Source of the DNA: Candidatus Peribacterales bacterium
GTDB lineage: Bacteria; Patescibacteriota; Gracilibacteria; Peribacterales; Peribacteraceae
NCBI GenBank assembly: GCA_020059985.1
Contig: JAGVCI010000029.1
Span: 1 to 9,993 of the forward strand
Direction: 5' to 3'
DNA: 9,993 nt
Part shown: positions 1 through 6,787 of the stretch, in pieces
Numbering within the stretch: the first letter of the stretch is position 1
Layout: each line of letters starts with the position of its first letter
Made by a program: the position numbers and the translations under genes
Notes under the pieces: model-generated
Databases searched by the model: none
Seen by the model: only the letters and a program-made list of their open reading frames with translations
Told to the model about the DNA's origin: nothing

Positions 1-462
1 AAACGCACGGTGAAAAAATCCTACCTCGCGATCGTTGTTGGTGTTCCCGATCCTCCGACCGCAAAGATCGATGCGCCGATTGGGCGAAATCTCACCGACC
101 GCACACGTATGTCGATCCTGAAAACGTCCGTGAGTCGCGAGGCGCAGACCACGTATCGCACCTTAGATCATTCCGATGATGCCGCACTTCTCGCGTGTGA
201 TCTGCACACCGGACGCACACACCAGATTCGTGTGCACCTGCGGTCGATCAATCACCCGATCCTCGGGGACCCCACCTACGCGACATCGGAAAGTAAACGG
301 ACGACATTGCACTACGAAATTGCCTCGCTCTGCCTCCATTCATGGATGCTCGCCTTCGATTCCCCTGCGGAGGGCGACGTAAAGGTAATCGCACCTGTCC
401 CGGAGCATTTCGCGGAAACACTCAAGGCAATCGGCCTTCATCTCCCACGCGCGAAGAAGTAA
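1..462 (+). CDS. RluA-family 23S rRNA pseudouridine synthase, C-terminal part (5' end outside window)
   Basis: The frame is open from base 1 and ends at TAA 460-462, giving the last 153 residues. The block GRTHQIRVHLRSINHPILGD is the conserved RluA/RluC/RluD signature that contacts RNA and substrate uracil. It is preceded by the family's KKSYLAIVVG strand and followed by LHSWMLAFDSP, the usual C-terminal strand. Enzymes of this family isomerise uridine to pseudouridine, mostly in 23S rRNA, in the cytoplasm. The catalytic aspartate motif (HRLDxxTSG type) and any N-terminal S4 domain would lie upstream, outside the window, so the subgroup cannot be decided. The nitroreductase gene follows after only 9 nt on the same strand, so the two are probably co-transcribed. 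The family call is secure; the exact target site is unknown. Confidence 0.93.
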   Translation, partial: KRTVKKSYLAIVVGVPDPPTAKIDAPIGRNLTDRTRMSILKTSVSREAQTTYRTLDHSDDAALLACDLHTGRTHQIRVHLRSINHPILGDPTYATSESKRTTLHYEIASLCLHSWMLAFDSPAEGDVKVIAPVPEHFAETLKAIGLHLPRAKK

Positions 463-471
463 GATGACGCC

Positions 472-1059
472 GTGCAGTATCCTGAAAAATCTGCAGAGGT
501 GACCGTTCCCATAGCTTCTCTCCTCGCCAAGCGCTGGAGTCCTGTGGTGATGAGCGATGCGAAAATTGATCAGAAGATGATTGATCGTCTTTTCGAAGCC
601 GCTCGCTGGGCACCGAGTAACTATAACGAGCAACCGTGGCGATTTGTCTACGCGACGAAGGATGATGGAAAAGAGCGCGAGGTGATCGAGTCACTCCTCG
701 TCGACGGGAACGCGTGGGCGAAGAGTGCGTATCTTCTGATCGTGAGTTTTACGAAGAAGACGTTCGCGAAGAACGACAAACCGAATCGGATGGCGCTCCA
801 CGATCTTGGTGCAGCGAATCTCTCGATCGCACTCCAGGCAACCGATATGGGACTCGTCACTCACCAGATGGGCGGATTCGATCACGAGAACGTAAATACG
901 ATCCTGGGCGTTCCAGACGATTTTCTCCCCGGATCCATGATGGCGATCAGTCAGCCGACGGATTCTAAGGGAGCCCCCGCAGAACTCATCCAGCGAGATG
1001 AAAAACCGCGCTCGCGCGCATCCACCGTGATTGCGTTTCGCGGGAAGTGGGGACAATAA
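472..1059 (+). CDS. Nitroreductase-family flavoprotein (NAD(P)H-dependent oxidoreductase)
   Basis: The product has 195 residues, a normal length for this family. Seen: an N-terminal KRWSPVV segment (residues 20-26) at the place of the family's RRSxR FMN-phosphate motif, then LFEAARWAPSNYNEQPWRF (40-58), the classic FMN-binding helix and loop. The central helix ALHDLGAANLSIALQATDMGL (108-128) is followed by LGVPDDF (145-151), the usual 'GIPEDY'-like turn. Such enzymes bind FMN and reduce quinones, nitroaromatics, enones or flavins in the cytosol; the physiological substrate cannot be read from sequence. GTG 472 is the first in-frame start after the upstream stop. Only a weak purine stretch (AAGAAG, 454-459) precedes it. 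The C-terminus is tightly convergent with the FecR gene: 7 nt separate the two stop codons, leaving no room for an intergenic terminator. Confidence 0.88.
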   Translation: MQYPEKSAEVTVPIASLLAKRWSPVVMSDAKIDQKMIDRLFEAARWAPSNYNEQPWRFVYATKDDGKEREVIESLLVDGNAWAKSAYLLIVSFTKKTFAKNDKPNRMALHDLGAANLSIALQATDMGLVTHQMGGFDHENVNTILGVPDDFLPGSMMAISQPTDSKGAPAELIQRDEKPRSRASTVIAFRGKWGQ

Positions 1060-1066
1060 AGAGTTA

Positions 1067-2806
1067 CTACGGGTTGTAATCGATTGTGTAGATCAATTTA
1101 TCGAGCACCATGCCCTCGCTGTCGCGCGCAACAATTTCGTAGGTGTTGTGACCTTCTTCCATAGTTTGGAGCTCCACGTCGGCGATGTAATTCCAGAAGT
1201 CCGCGCCAGAACGGTAGAGACGCAGCTTGTAGTCATTCACCCAGATCGTGTCGGTGCGTGTTGATGTGTTGCCCTCGATGAGGAGCTCCGAGAGACGAGT
1301 CTCCTGGTGCGAGATCCCCGCAGTGGGTGCGTGCACGGTGAGGGACCCCGGCATAATTGGTGGATTGTCGATCGCGGGCGGTGCTTCATCTTCTTCGACT
1401 GGTGTCGAATCGTCTGGGGTCTCAGACGTGTCGTCTGACGAGGCGTCAATGACTTGATCTGTTGCACCCTCTTCCAGGATGACCGTAATTGTGGCGGGGT
1501 TGCTGCGGTAGCCACCTTGGTTAATAACCACGACGTCGAAGCGATTCTCGCCGAACTTCAAGTTCTGGAGGTCTGTACTCGCGAGATACGTCCACCTCGT
1601 GTCGCCTGGCTGGAAGAGTTGGAGACGATAATCATTCACCTGGATGCCGACCGATCCTGCGGGTGCGGTTCCACTGATCTCGAAGCGTGTCCTCCCGGTG
1701 CGGTACGTCTGACCAGCCGTCACGGGAGCCGTGATCGTCGGTGCTGGCGGTGGCTCGCGATTGCGCTTCACGGTGCGTCGCACATCTTCAGCGACAGTTC
1801 CGTCTGTTCCGAGTGCCTCGATCAAAATCGTCACCTGATCTTCATCCGCGAGTGCGACTTCGTGCGAGAACGTGCGAACGGATGGTTCGAGCGGGACAGC
1901 GTATCCATCGATGCGGACGGCAGTGACATTTGCCCCCACGGTTCCACTCACGACGACGGTGCTACTCGTGACGGTCGCACCTTCTTCCGGTGAAGAAACG
2001 GCGAGAACGATCTCTCCATCTGTTGGCATTTGTGCTCCCGTGCCTGCGCCCGTCGCAATCAAACTAGCGACAAGACGGCCTTTGCTCTCTTCCACGAAAG
2101 GAGAGCGCACGAGCGTCGGGTCGATGGCGCTACGGAAATCGTACGGGTCCGCTGAGGCGAGTCCTCCCTGCGGAAGACTGAAGGCCTGCCCCTCTCCGAT
2201 GAAGAACGGATCAGTTCCTTCGATCGCGACTTCGACTCCCAGTCCATCGCCTGCGAAGACTGCGACAGACGTCTCCGTAAGAACAGTTTCTGTTCCAGTG
2301 GGAAGATTGAGAGTCATGGATGGCGTTTCGATCGAGCGTGTCATGGGAATGGTCTCGTCTGCTGGAACCGTTACCCAGAGTGTGCCGCTCGTGAGAGCAA
2401 GAGCGAGTATTCCGTTCTCTTCTCCTCGCCTGCTCGTGACGATGGCCATTTCGGTTCCTTCATCGAGACGCACGAAGGTGTCATCAAAAAATTTGAGCGT
2501 CGCGTGTGCGTTACCACTCGTCGAGACGCGATCCCCGGGGTAGAGCTTGATCTGATCCTCGGCGCGGACGAACTCGCCATTCTCAATGGAGACTTGCACG
2601 AAGCCAGTTCCCTCTGACTCCACCGTGAGCACAGCGGCTGCTTGGGTCACCGCTCCCCCTCCACCGAAGATGGCGGAGAGCAGACGGTTCCCGAGAAAGA
2701 GAATCCCAGCGACAATCATCAGCCCCAAAAAAGGCTTCAGAAAGATGCGAGGCGTCGAGACGTCCCCGTTCACTGGCTGCCCAAAACGACGATGGCGTCT
2801 ATACAA
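1067..2806 (-). CDS. Membrane-anchored FecR-domain protein with three C-terminal Ig-like modules
   Basis: 579 residues. A basic N-terminus (YRRHRR) leads to one hydrophobic segment (about 21-46, core GLMIVAGILFLG), then a Gly/Ala hinge, so the protein is probably single-pass with its bulk outside. Residues 59-148 read as a FecR domain: GDRVSTSGNAHATLKFFDD, then VRLDEGTEM and a SGTLWVTV strand. After it come three Ig-like beta modules at about 266-346, 356-443 and 488-577. Modules 2 and 3 are clear paralogues (NDYRLQL at 391, NDYKLRL at 524; 14 of 37 positions identical without gaps). They are split by an acidic Ser/Thr/Pro linker (about 446-485). It lies downstream of the secretion ATPase on the same strand and is probably co-transcribed. 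TTG 2806 is the only start between the stop TAA at 2815-2813 and the basic segment. GTG 2773 (residue 12) is the alternative. No Shine-Dalgarno is visible. Function is unknown: surface adhesion or a scaffold is an inference. Confidence 0.82.
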   Translation of the reverse strand: MYRRHRRFGQPVNGDVSTPRIFLKPFLGLMIVAGILFLGNRLLSAIFGGGGAVTQAAAVLTVESEGTGFVQVSIENGEFVRAEDQIKLYPGDRVSTSGNAHATLKFFDDTFVRLDEGTEMAIVTSRRGEENGILALALTSGTLWVTVPADETIPMTRSIETPSMTLNLPTGTETVLTETSVAVFAGDGLGVEVAIEGTDPFFIGEGQAFSLPQGGLASADPYDFRSAIDPTLVRSPFVEESKGRLVASLIATGAGTGAQMPTDGEIVLAVSSPEEGATVTSSTVVVSGTVGANVTAVRIDGYAVPLEPSVRTFSHEVALADEDQVTILIEALGTDGTVAEDVRRTVKRNREPPPAPTITAPVTAGQTYRTGRTRFEISGTAPAGSVGIQVNDYRLQLFQPGDTRWTYLASTDLQNLKFGENRFDVVVINQGGYRSNPATITVILEEGATDQVIDASSDDTSETPDDSTPVEEDEAPPAIDNPPIMPGSLTVHAPTAGISHQETRLSELLIEGNTSTRTDTIWVNDYKLRLYRSGADFWNYIADVELQTMEEGHNTYEIVARDSEGMVLDKLIYTIDYNP

Positions 2807-2854
2807 GGAGCGTTATCGTACGGAAAGAGCGGGAGGCAAAGCAAGGTCGGCGCC

Positions 2855-2940
2855 GGGAGGATATCGAGGATTTCGATGATTACGACGATGTCGAGGACCG
2901 TCAAAATCCTCGATTTCTTCGATTCCCTCGAAATCCTCCC
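2855..2940. repeat. Nested inverted repeats in the ATPase-FecR intercistronic spacer
   Basis: The 136-nt spacer between the two minus-strand genes is dominated by repeats of a TCGAGGATTTCGA-like unit. An outer pair 2855-2869 / 2926-2940 matches at 14 of 15 positions. A competing inner pair 2863-2873 / 2904-2914 is perfect over 11 bp (ATCGAGGATTT and its complement). The two stems share bases, so they are mutually exclusive. TCGAGGA also occurs at 2864-2870 and 2891-2897 on the plus strand and at 2914-2908 on the minus strand. The outer arm starts 2 nt after the ATPase stop codon. No T-run follows on the minus strand, so a standard intrinsic terminator is unlikely. An mRNA-stability or processing element between cistrons is possible. 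I see no protein-coding gene here. Confidence 0.75.
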
Positions 2941-2942
2941 AA

Positions 2943-4043
2943 TTAAATGCTCACGCGCATCACCTCGCTCTGTGTGGAAATTTTTTGTTCCACGAGCATC
3001 TCTCCCCACTCGCGCATAGTGCGGTAGCCCTCTTCTTTGGCCTTCGCTTCGATGACCGCAGCCGTCTCATTGAGGAGGATCTGCTCACGAATCGCCGGCG
3101 TCACAATCAAGAGTTCTGCGAGCGCTGCCTGTCCGCCGTAACTCGAGCTTAAGCCCGGGTCACAGTCTTTCTTCCCGCGGCACTCGGGGGTCAAGGTACG
3201 GACGAGTCGTTGTGCGAGCACCGCGCGAAGAGAAGGAGCGAAGGTGTAGGGACTCACGCCCATCGAGAGGAGACGCGGGATGGCTTCCACTGCCGAGTTC
3301 GTATGGAGCGTCGAGAGCACCAAGTGTCCGGTGAGCGCGGCGTCGATCGCGGTCTGCGCCGTTTCGAAGTCACGAATTTCTCCGACGAGGATCACGTCTG
3401 GGTCGTGGCGGAGCACGGACCGAAGTCCCGTCGAGAACGTGTAATCGTGATCGTCATCGATCTGACTCTGGACGATCCCCGGAAGCTCGTACTCAATCGG
3501 GTTCTCGAGGGTGATGATGTTGCGCTCTTTTCCGATGATGGTCTGGAGGAGTGCGTAGAGGGTCGTCGTTTTTCCCGATCCCGTTGGACCCGTCACGAGG
3601 ACTAATCCATTCGGGAGTTCCACGAGCGCAGCGAGCTTCTCTTCCAGTTCTTTCGGGAACCCGAGATCCTTGAGTGGCACGATACCTTTCTTCGGATCCA
3701 AGATACGCAGCGTATACGTCTCTCCAAAACGCGACGGAATGCTCGCGACACGAACGTTGACGATGCGATCGCCAGCCGGGAATGTGAATTGTCCGTCCTG
3801 CGGGATATTCGTCACGTTCATGCGGAGCTTCGCGAGGAACTTGATGTGACGAACGATTTCCTCGTAGTGACGGGGCTCCAAATAGGCGAGCAGCTCCAAG
3901 ATTCCGTGGAGACGGACTTCCAGACGGACCTTCTCCTTTTCCGGAGAGAAGTGAATGTCCGAAATTCCCTGTGTGACCGCGTATTCCTCGAGGGATTTGA
4001 GGAGCGTTTCGCCGTCGAGTGTTGCCCAGTCCGGAGAGCTCAT
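2943..4043 (-). CDS. GspE/PilB-type secretion ATPase (type II secretion / type IV pilus assembly), short form
   Basis: 366 residues. Seen: an N2-like domain (about 10-115) with ISDIHFSPE and QDGQFTFPAGDRIVNVRVA; Walker A GPTGSGKT (152-159); an Asp-box region LENPIEYELPG (179-189); Walker B DVILVGEIRD (216-225) with catalytic E222; and a His box STLHTNSA (244-251). These hexameric cytoplasmic ATPases drive pseudopilus or pilus extension at the inner membrane. Full GspE/PilB proteins exceed 500 residues and carry an N1 domain, which is absent here. The usual four-cysteine zinc motif near residue 285-300 is reduced to two cysteines (C288, C294) in a short loop. The C-terminus does not look like PilT. 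The start ATG 4043 is chosen because a promoter lies directly upstream and the frame further upstream is antisense to the PBP gene. The FecR/Ig gene follows on the same strand. Confidence 0.92.
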   Translation of the reverse strand: MSSPDWATLDGETLLKSLEEYAVTQGISDIHFSPEKEKVRLEVRLHGILELLAYLEPRHYEEIVRHIKFLAKLRMNVTNIPQDGQFTFPAGDRIVNVRVASIPSRFGETYTLRILDPKKGIVPLKDLGFPKELEEKLAALVELPNGLVLVTGPTGSGKTTTLYALLQTIIGKERNIITLENPIEYELPGIVQSQIDDDHDYTFSTGLRSVLRHDPDVILVGEIRDFETAQTAIDAALTGHLVLSTLHTNSAVEAIPRLLSMGVSPYTFAPSLRAVLAQRLVRTLTPECRGKKDCDPGLSSSYGGQAALAELLIVTPAIREQILLNETAAVIEAKAKEEGYRTMREWGEMLVEQKISTQSEVMRVSI

Positions 4044-4052
4044 AATCCAGAT

Positions 4053-4061
4053 ATTGTACCA
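4053..4061 (-). promoter_or_regulatory. Extended -10 promoter of the secretion ATPase gene (near-leaderless)
   Basis: Reading the minus strand, TGG-TACAAT is an extended -10 element (TGn plus 5 of 6 matches to TATAAT). Nine bases separate the hexamer from the ATG at 4043, so transcription should start about 3 nt upstream of the start codon or at it. The -35 position holds only a poor TTTTCC at 17-bp spacing, as is common with extended -10 promoters. There is no ribosome binding site. This is read by eye and not tested. Confidence 0.55.
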
Positions 4062-4106
4062 TATTTTTGGCTTCAGGAAAACCTGCGAGGGCGATCGGTT
4101 TACGTG

Positions 4107-4115
4107 TGTTATTCT
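4107..4115 (+). promoter_or_regulatory. Extended -10 promoter of the penicillin-binding protein gene (near-leaderless)
   Basis: TGT-TATTCT on the plus strand is an extended -10 element (TGn plus 4 of 6 matches). Nine bases lie between the hexamer and GTG 4125, the same spacing as at the divergent ATPase gene. No recognisable -35 and no ribosome binding site are present. The position supports GTG 4125 as the start of the PBP gene. Confidence 0.45.
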
Positions 4116-4124
4116 CACTTTGTC

Positions 4125-6656
4125 GTGCACTCCTACCGCTCCCCTTCCGAGACCGAACGGAAGCGCTCTCTTGAGCAGCGCATGCTTGTCGTACACGGAG
4201 CGCTCCTGGTGCTCGCACTCGTCGTCGTCGCGCGCCTCATGGAGCTCCAGGTGATCCGCGGACAGGAGTACCACGAGATGGCGCAGACGCAGCACTTCGG
4301 CGGAGTCGTGCTCCCCGCTAAGCGCGGAGAAATTCTGTCGCGTAACACGAAAACGGGAGAAACAAGTATTCTCGCAACCAATACGACACTCGACTTGGTC
4401 TATGTCGATCCGCTCATTACGGATGATCCGTCGCTCGTCGCCGAAACCCTCGCCGACATTTTGGTGACCGATGAATCGCATACGCTTTGCTCAAATGGGG
4501 ATATCGAGTGTCCACGTGAACTCATTGAGTACTACGCGTCTGCATTTGATCCACTTGCGCGTGTGCAGACGGTCGGATCCGGAATACTGCTCGAGCCTGA
4601 GCGACTCCGCATCGCCGAAGCGCAAACCTCTCTCGGAGCGATCTCGGATATCACCGAGGTGCGTCGGCAGTTCGCACGGGACATCGAAGAACGTATCAGC
4701 GGAAAGCGCGTGACCTACGTCCCACTCGTCTACGGCGCGACGAAGATTCAGATGGATGAAATCTCAAGTCTCTCGATCCCGGGTATCGAAGTCTCCCGTG
4801 AACAGCGTCTCATCTATGCGAACCCCGAAGATATCTCGCAGACGCGCGTGGGTACGATCGCGAGACAGATCGAGACCACGCTCCAGATAGATGCCGAGGC
4901 GCTTCGTTCGATGCTGCGGAGTCGACCACTGCGCTACGTCGCGATCATGCGCCGACTGCCGCCAAAACTCTCCTCTACGATTCGCGAAGCGAAGTTGCAG
5001 TCTCTTAAAACTACACGAGAAGCCAAACAGGCCGCTGCCACGCGGGAGGCCGCAGATGCCATTTTGGATCCTCTACGGAGCATCGCGCTTCTTCCCGAAC
5101 ACTGGCGCTTCTACCCCGATGGAACGGTCGCATCGCACGTTGTGGGATTCCTCAACGCGACCCAAGACGCGCAGTACGGTGTGGAGCGCACGTTCGACCC
5201 GCAGCTGCGTGGACAGGAGGGACTCATCTCTACAGTGAGCGATCCGCTCGGCGGACAGATCCTTACGGCGGAGCAAACGGTCATCGATCCGAAAGATGGA
5301 GATACGATTGTGATGACCATCGATCGCTTCATTCAGCAGCACGTCGAGTCGATCATGATGACGGCCATCGAGGAGTACGAAGCGGAGAGCGCACAGGCGA
5401 TCGTGATGGACCCATACACCGGAAAAATTCTCGCGATGGTGAACGTGCCGACCTTTGACAGCAACAACTACGGAGACGTCTACACGCGTGAGCCGATTTA
5501 CCTAGACGAAGGAAAACGGAAGACGGTCGTCGTCGAAGTGCTCGACCCAGACGATAACAGCTTGGTCGTACGCGGCTACATCGGCGACGTCTTCACCGAA
5601 GAAGGACGCGCGCACCTTTCCGAGGAACGCAAAGCGCGCCTTGCGGAGCTCGAAACACTCTTCGATCTCACGGACATGGTGCGGTACTACCTCTACGTCG
5701 GAGAGAACCAACGGTGGGAAGTGTTCCCGACGGATCAGCCCGATATCTGGCTGCGATTTAGTAACCGCATCGGCGTCGGCGCGTACCTTAATCGATCGAT
5801 GCAGGCGATCTACGAGCCAGGGTCCGTCATGAAACCGATCACGATGTCGATCGCGATCGACCAGGGAGAAGTCGTTCCATCGGATACCTACGTCGATAGC
5901 GGGCCAGTGCGCGTCGACGAGTACACCATCAAGAATGCTCTCAACAGTTACTACGGTGAGGTCACCATGACCAACTGCATTGAGTACTCGATCAACACCT
6001 GCATGACGAGTGTATCTGCGAAGCTCGGGAAGAAACTCTTCCACCGCATGCTCGAGCGCTTCGGCTTTGGAAAAGTGACGGGTATCGAGCTCGAGGACGA
6101 ACAAGCTGGAGAGATGGCACCCTGGCGTGATTGGAGCGACGCGCTCCTCGCGACCTCCGCGTACGGTCAGGGAATTTCGGCGACTCCGCTCCAGGTCGTG
6201 ACTGCATTCTCCGTGCTCGCAAACGGCGGGAAACTCGTGAAGCCAACGATCATCGACAGCATCATTCATAACGACGGCACGGTGGAGAAGAATGAGACGA
6301 AGGTCCTCGATCAGATCATCACACCGGAAACGGCTGCGACGATCACCGCGATGCTCACGAGTTCGGTGCGCTTCGGATTCGCGAAAGTGGCCGCGGTGCC
6401 GGGCTATCACATCGCTGGAAAAACGGGAACCAGTCAGGTGGCCGGTCCCGGCGGACGCTACGAATCGGGAACCGGTTCGACGATCGCGTCCTTCGCGGGA
6501 TACGCCCCGATCGATCGTCCGCGGTTCGTGATCCTCGTGAAATTCGACCGTCCGCACCGAGACATCTACGGTTCGCAAACAGCCGGTCCAATTTTCGGAG
6601 ACATCGCGGCGTTCCTCTTCAAGTACTACGGGATTCCGCCGGACGCGGAGGACTGA
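4125..6656 (+). CDS. Class B penicillin-binding protein (FtsI/PBP2-like peptidoglycan transpeptidase) with a large insertion
   Basis: 843 residues from GTG 4125, longer than the usual 550-700. Seen: a short cytoplasmic tail, one membrane helix (about 21-37, MLVVHGALLVLALVVVAR), then the family signature RLMELQVIRGQEYHEMAQTQ and a PAKRGEI box. A hook/dimerisation region runs to about 390. The transpeptidase domain carries all three catalytic motifs: SVMK (S567, K570), SIN (S622-N624) and KTG (766-768). It cross-links peptidoglycan stem peptides outside the membrane and is the target of beta-lactams. Oddities: about 100 extra residues (454-555) between FDSNNYGDVY and the YEPGS active-site block, and an apparent repeat in the N-terminal region (196-247 and 271-344). 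ATG 4182 is an alternative start but falls at the first residue of the membrane helix and drops the charged tail. Whether it acts in division or elongation cannot be decided. Confidence 0.93.
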   Translation: MHSYRSPSETERKRSLEQRMLVVHGALLVLALVVVARLMELQVIRGQEYHEMAQTQHFGGVVLPAKRGEILSRNTKTGETSILATNTTLDLVYVDPLITDDPSLVAETLADILVTDESHTLCSNGDIECPRELIEYYASAFDPLARVQTVGSGILLEPERLRIAEAQTSLGAISDITEVRRQFARDIEERISGKRVTYVPLVYGATKIQMDEISSLSIPGIEVSREQRLIYANPEDISQTRVGTIARQIETTLQIDAEALRSMLRSRPLRYVAIMRRLPPKLSSTIREAKLQSLKTTREAKQAAATREAADAILDPLRSIALLPEHWRFYPDGTVASHVVGFLNATQDAQYGVERTFDPQLRGQEGLISTVSDPLGGQILTAEQTVIDPKDGDTIVMTIDRFIQQHVESIMMTAIEEYEAESAQAIVMDPYTGKILAMVNVPTFDSNNYGDVYTREPIYLDEGKRKTVVVEVLDPDDNSLVVRGYIGDVFTEEGRAHLSEERKARLAELETLFDLTDMVRYYLYVGENQRWEVFPTDQPDIWLRFSNRIGVGAYLNRSMQAIYEPGSVMKPITMSIAIDQGEVVPSDTYVDSGPVRVDEYTIKNALNSYYGEVTMTNCIEYSINTCMTSVSAKLGKKLFHRMLERFGFGKVTGIELEDEQAGEMAPWRDWSDALLATSAYGQGISATPLQVVTAFSVLANGGKLVKPTIIDSIIHNDGTVEKNETKVLDQIITPETAATITAMLTSSVRFGFAKVAAVPGYHIAGKTGTSQVAGPGGRYESGTGSTIASFAGYAPIDRPRFVILVKFDRPHRDIYGSQTAGPIFGDIAAFLFKYYGIPPDAED

Positions 6657-6678
6657 GTGATTTGCATTTCTTCTGCTT

Positions 6679-6776
6679 GTTTTCCTCCATCCCCCTCCCC
6701 CCTTCCTCCATGGGAGGAAGGGGCACTAAAACATTCCCCTCCTCCTTTGGAGGAGGGGCGAGGGGTGGAGGAAAAC
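6679..6776. repeat. Three-way palindromic element between convergent PBP and glmS genes
   Basis: The 131-bp gap holds one structured element. An outer stem pairs 6679-6697 with 6760-6776 (17 bp, two single-base bulges; its ends GTTTTCCTCC and GGAGGAAAAC are perfect complements). Inside sit two hairpins: 6699-6709 with 6713-6723 (11 bp perfect, loop ATG) and 6736-6745 with 6749-6758 (10 bp perfect, loop TTT). The two inner stems are near copies (CCCCTTCCTCC and CCCCTCCTCC). It resembles REP/BIME-type dispersed palindromes and may also end transcription from both converging genes. No clean T-run follows a GC stem, so terminator function is an inference. Confidence 0.85.
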
Positions 6777-6787
6777 AAAAACAGAAA

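Noticed and set aside
2824..2946. Acidic plus-strand frame with a protein-like look (EDIEDFDDYDDVED, then PRFLRFPRNPPN)
   Set aside because: It has no start codon and lies in the repeat-rich spacer; the DE-rich reading follows from the TCGAGGAT repeat. The minus strand also reads as acidic there.
3789..4124. Upstream extension of the PBP frame to 3789 on the plus strand
   Set aside because: It would be antisense to the ATPase, and the membrane helix and family signature follow directly after GTG 4125.
4044..4481. Upstream extension of the secretion ATPase frame to 4481 on the minus strand
   Set aside because: The extra 146 residues are antisense to the PBP N-terminus and cross both promoters; they are not an N1 domain.
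5502..6578. Long minus-strand open frame (358 residues) inside the PBP gene
   Set aside because: It is the antisense of the transpeptidase domain, very rich in Arg/His/Asp from reverse reading of biased codons, with no recognisable motif.
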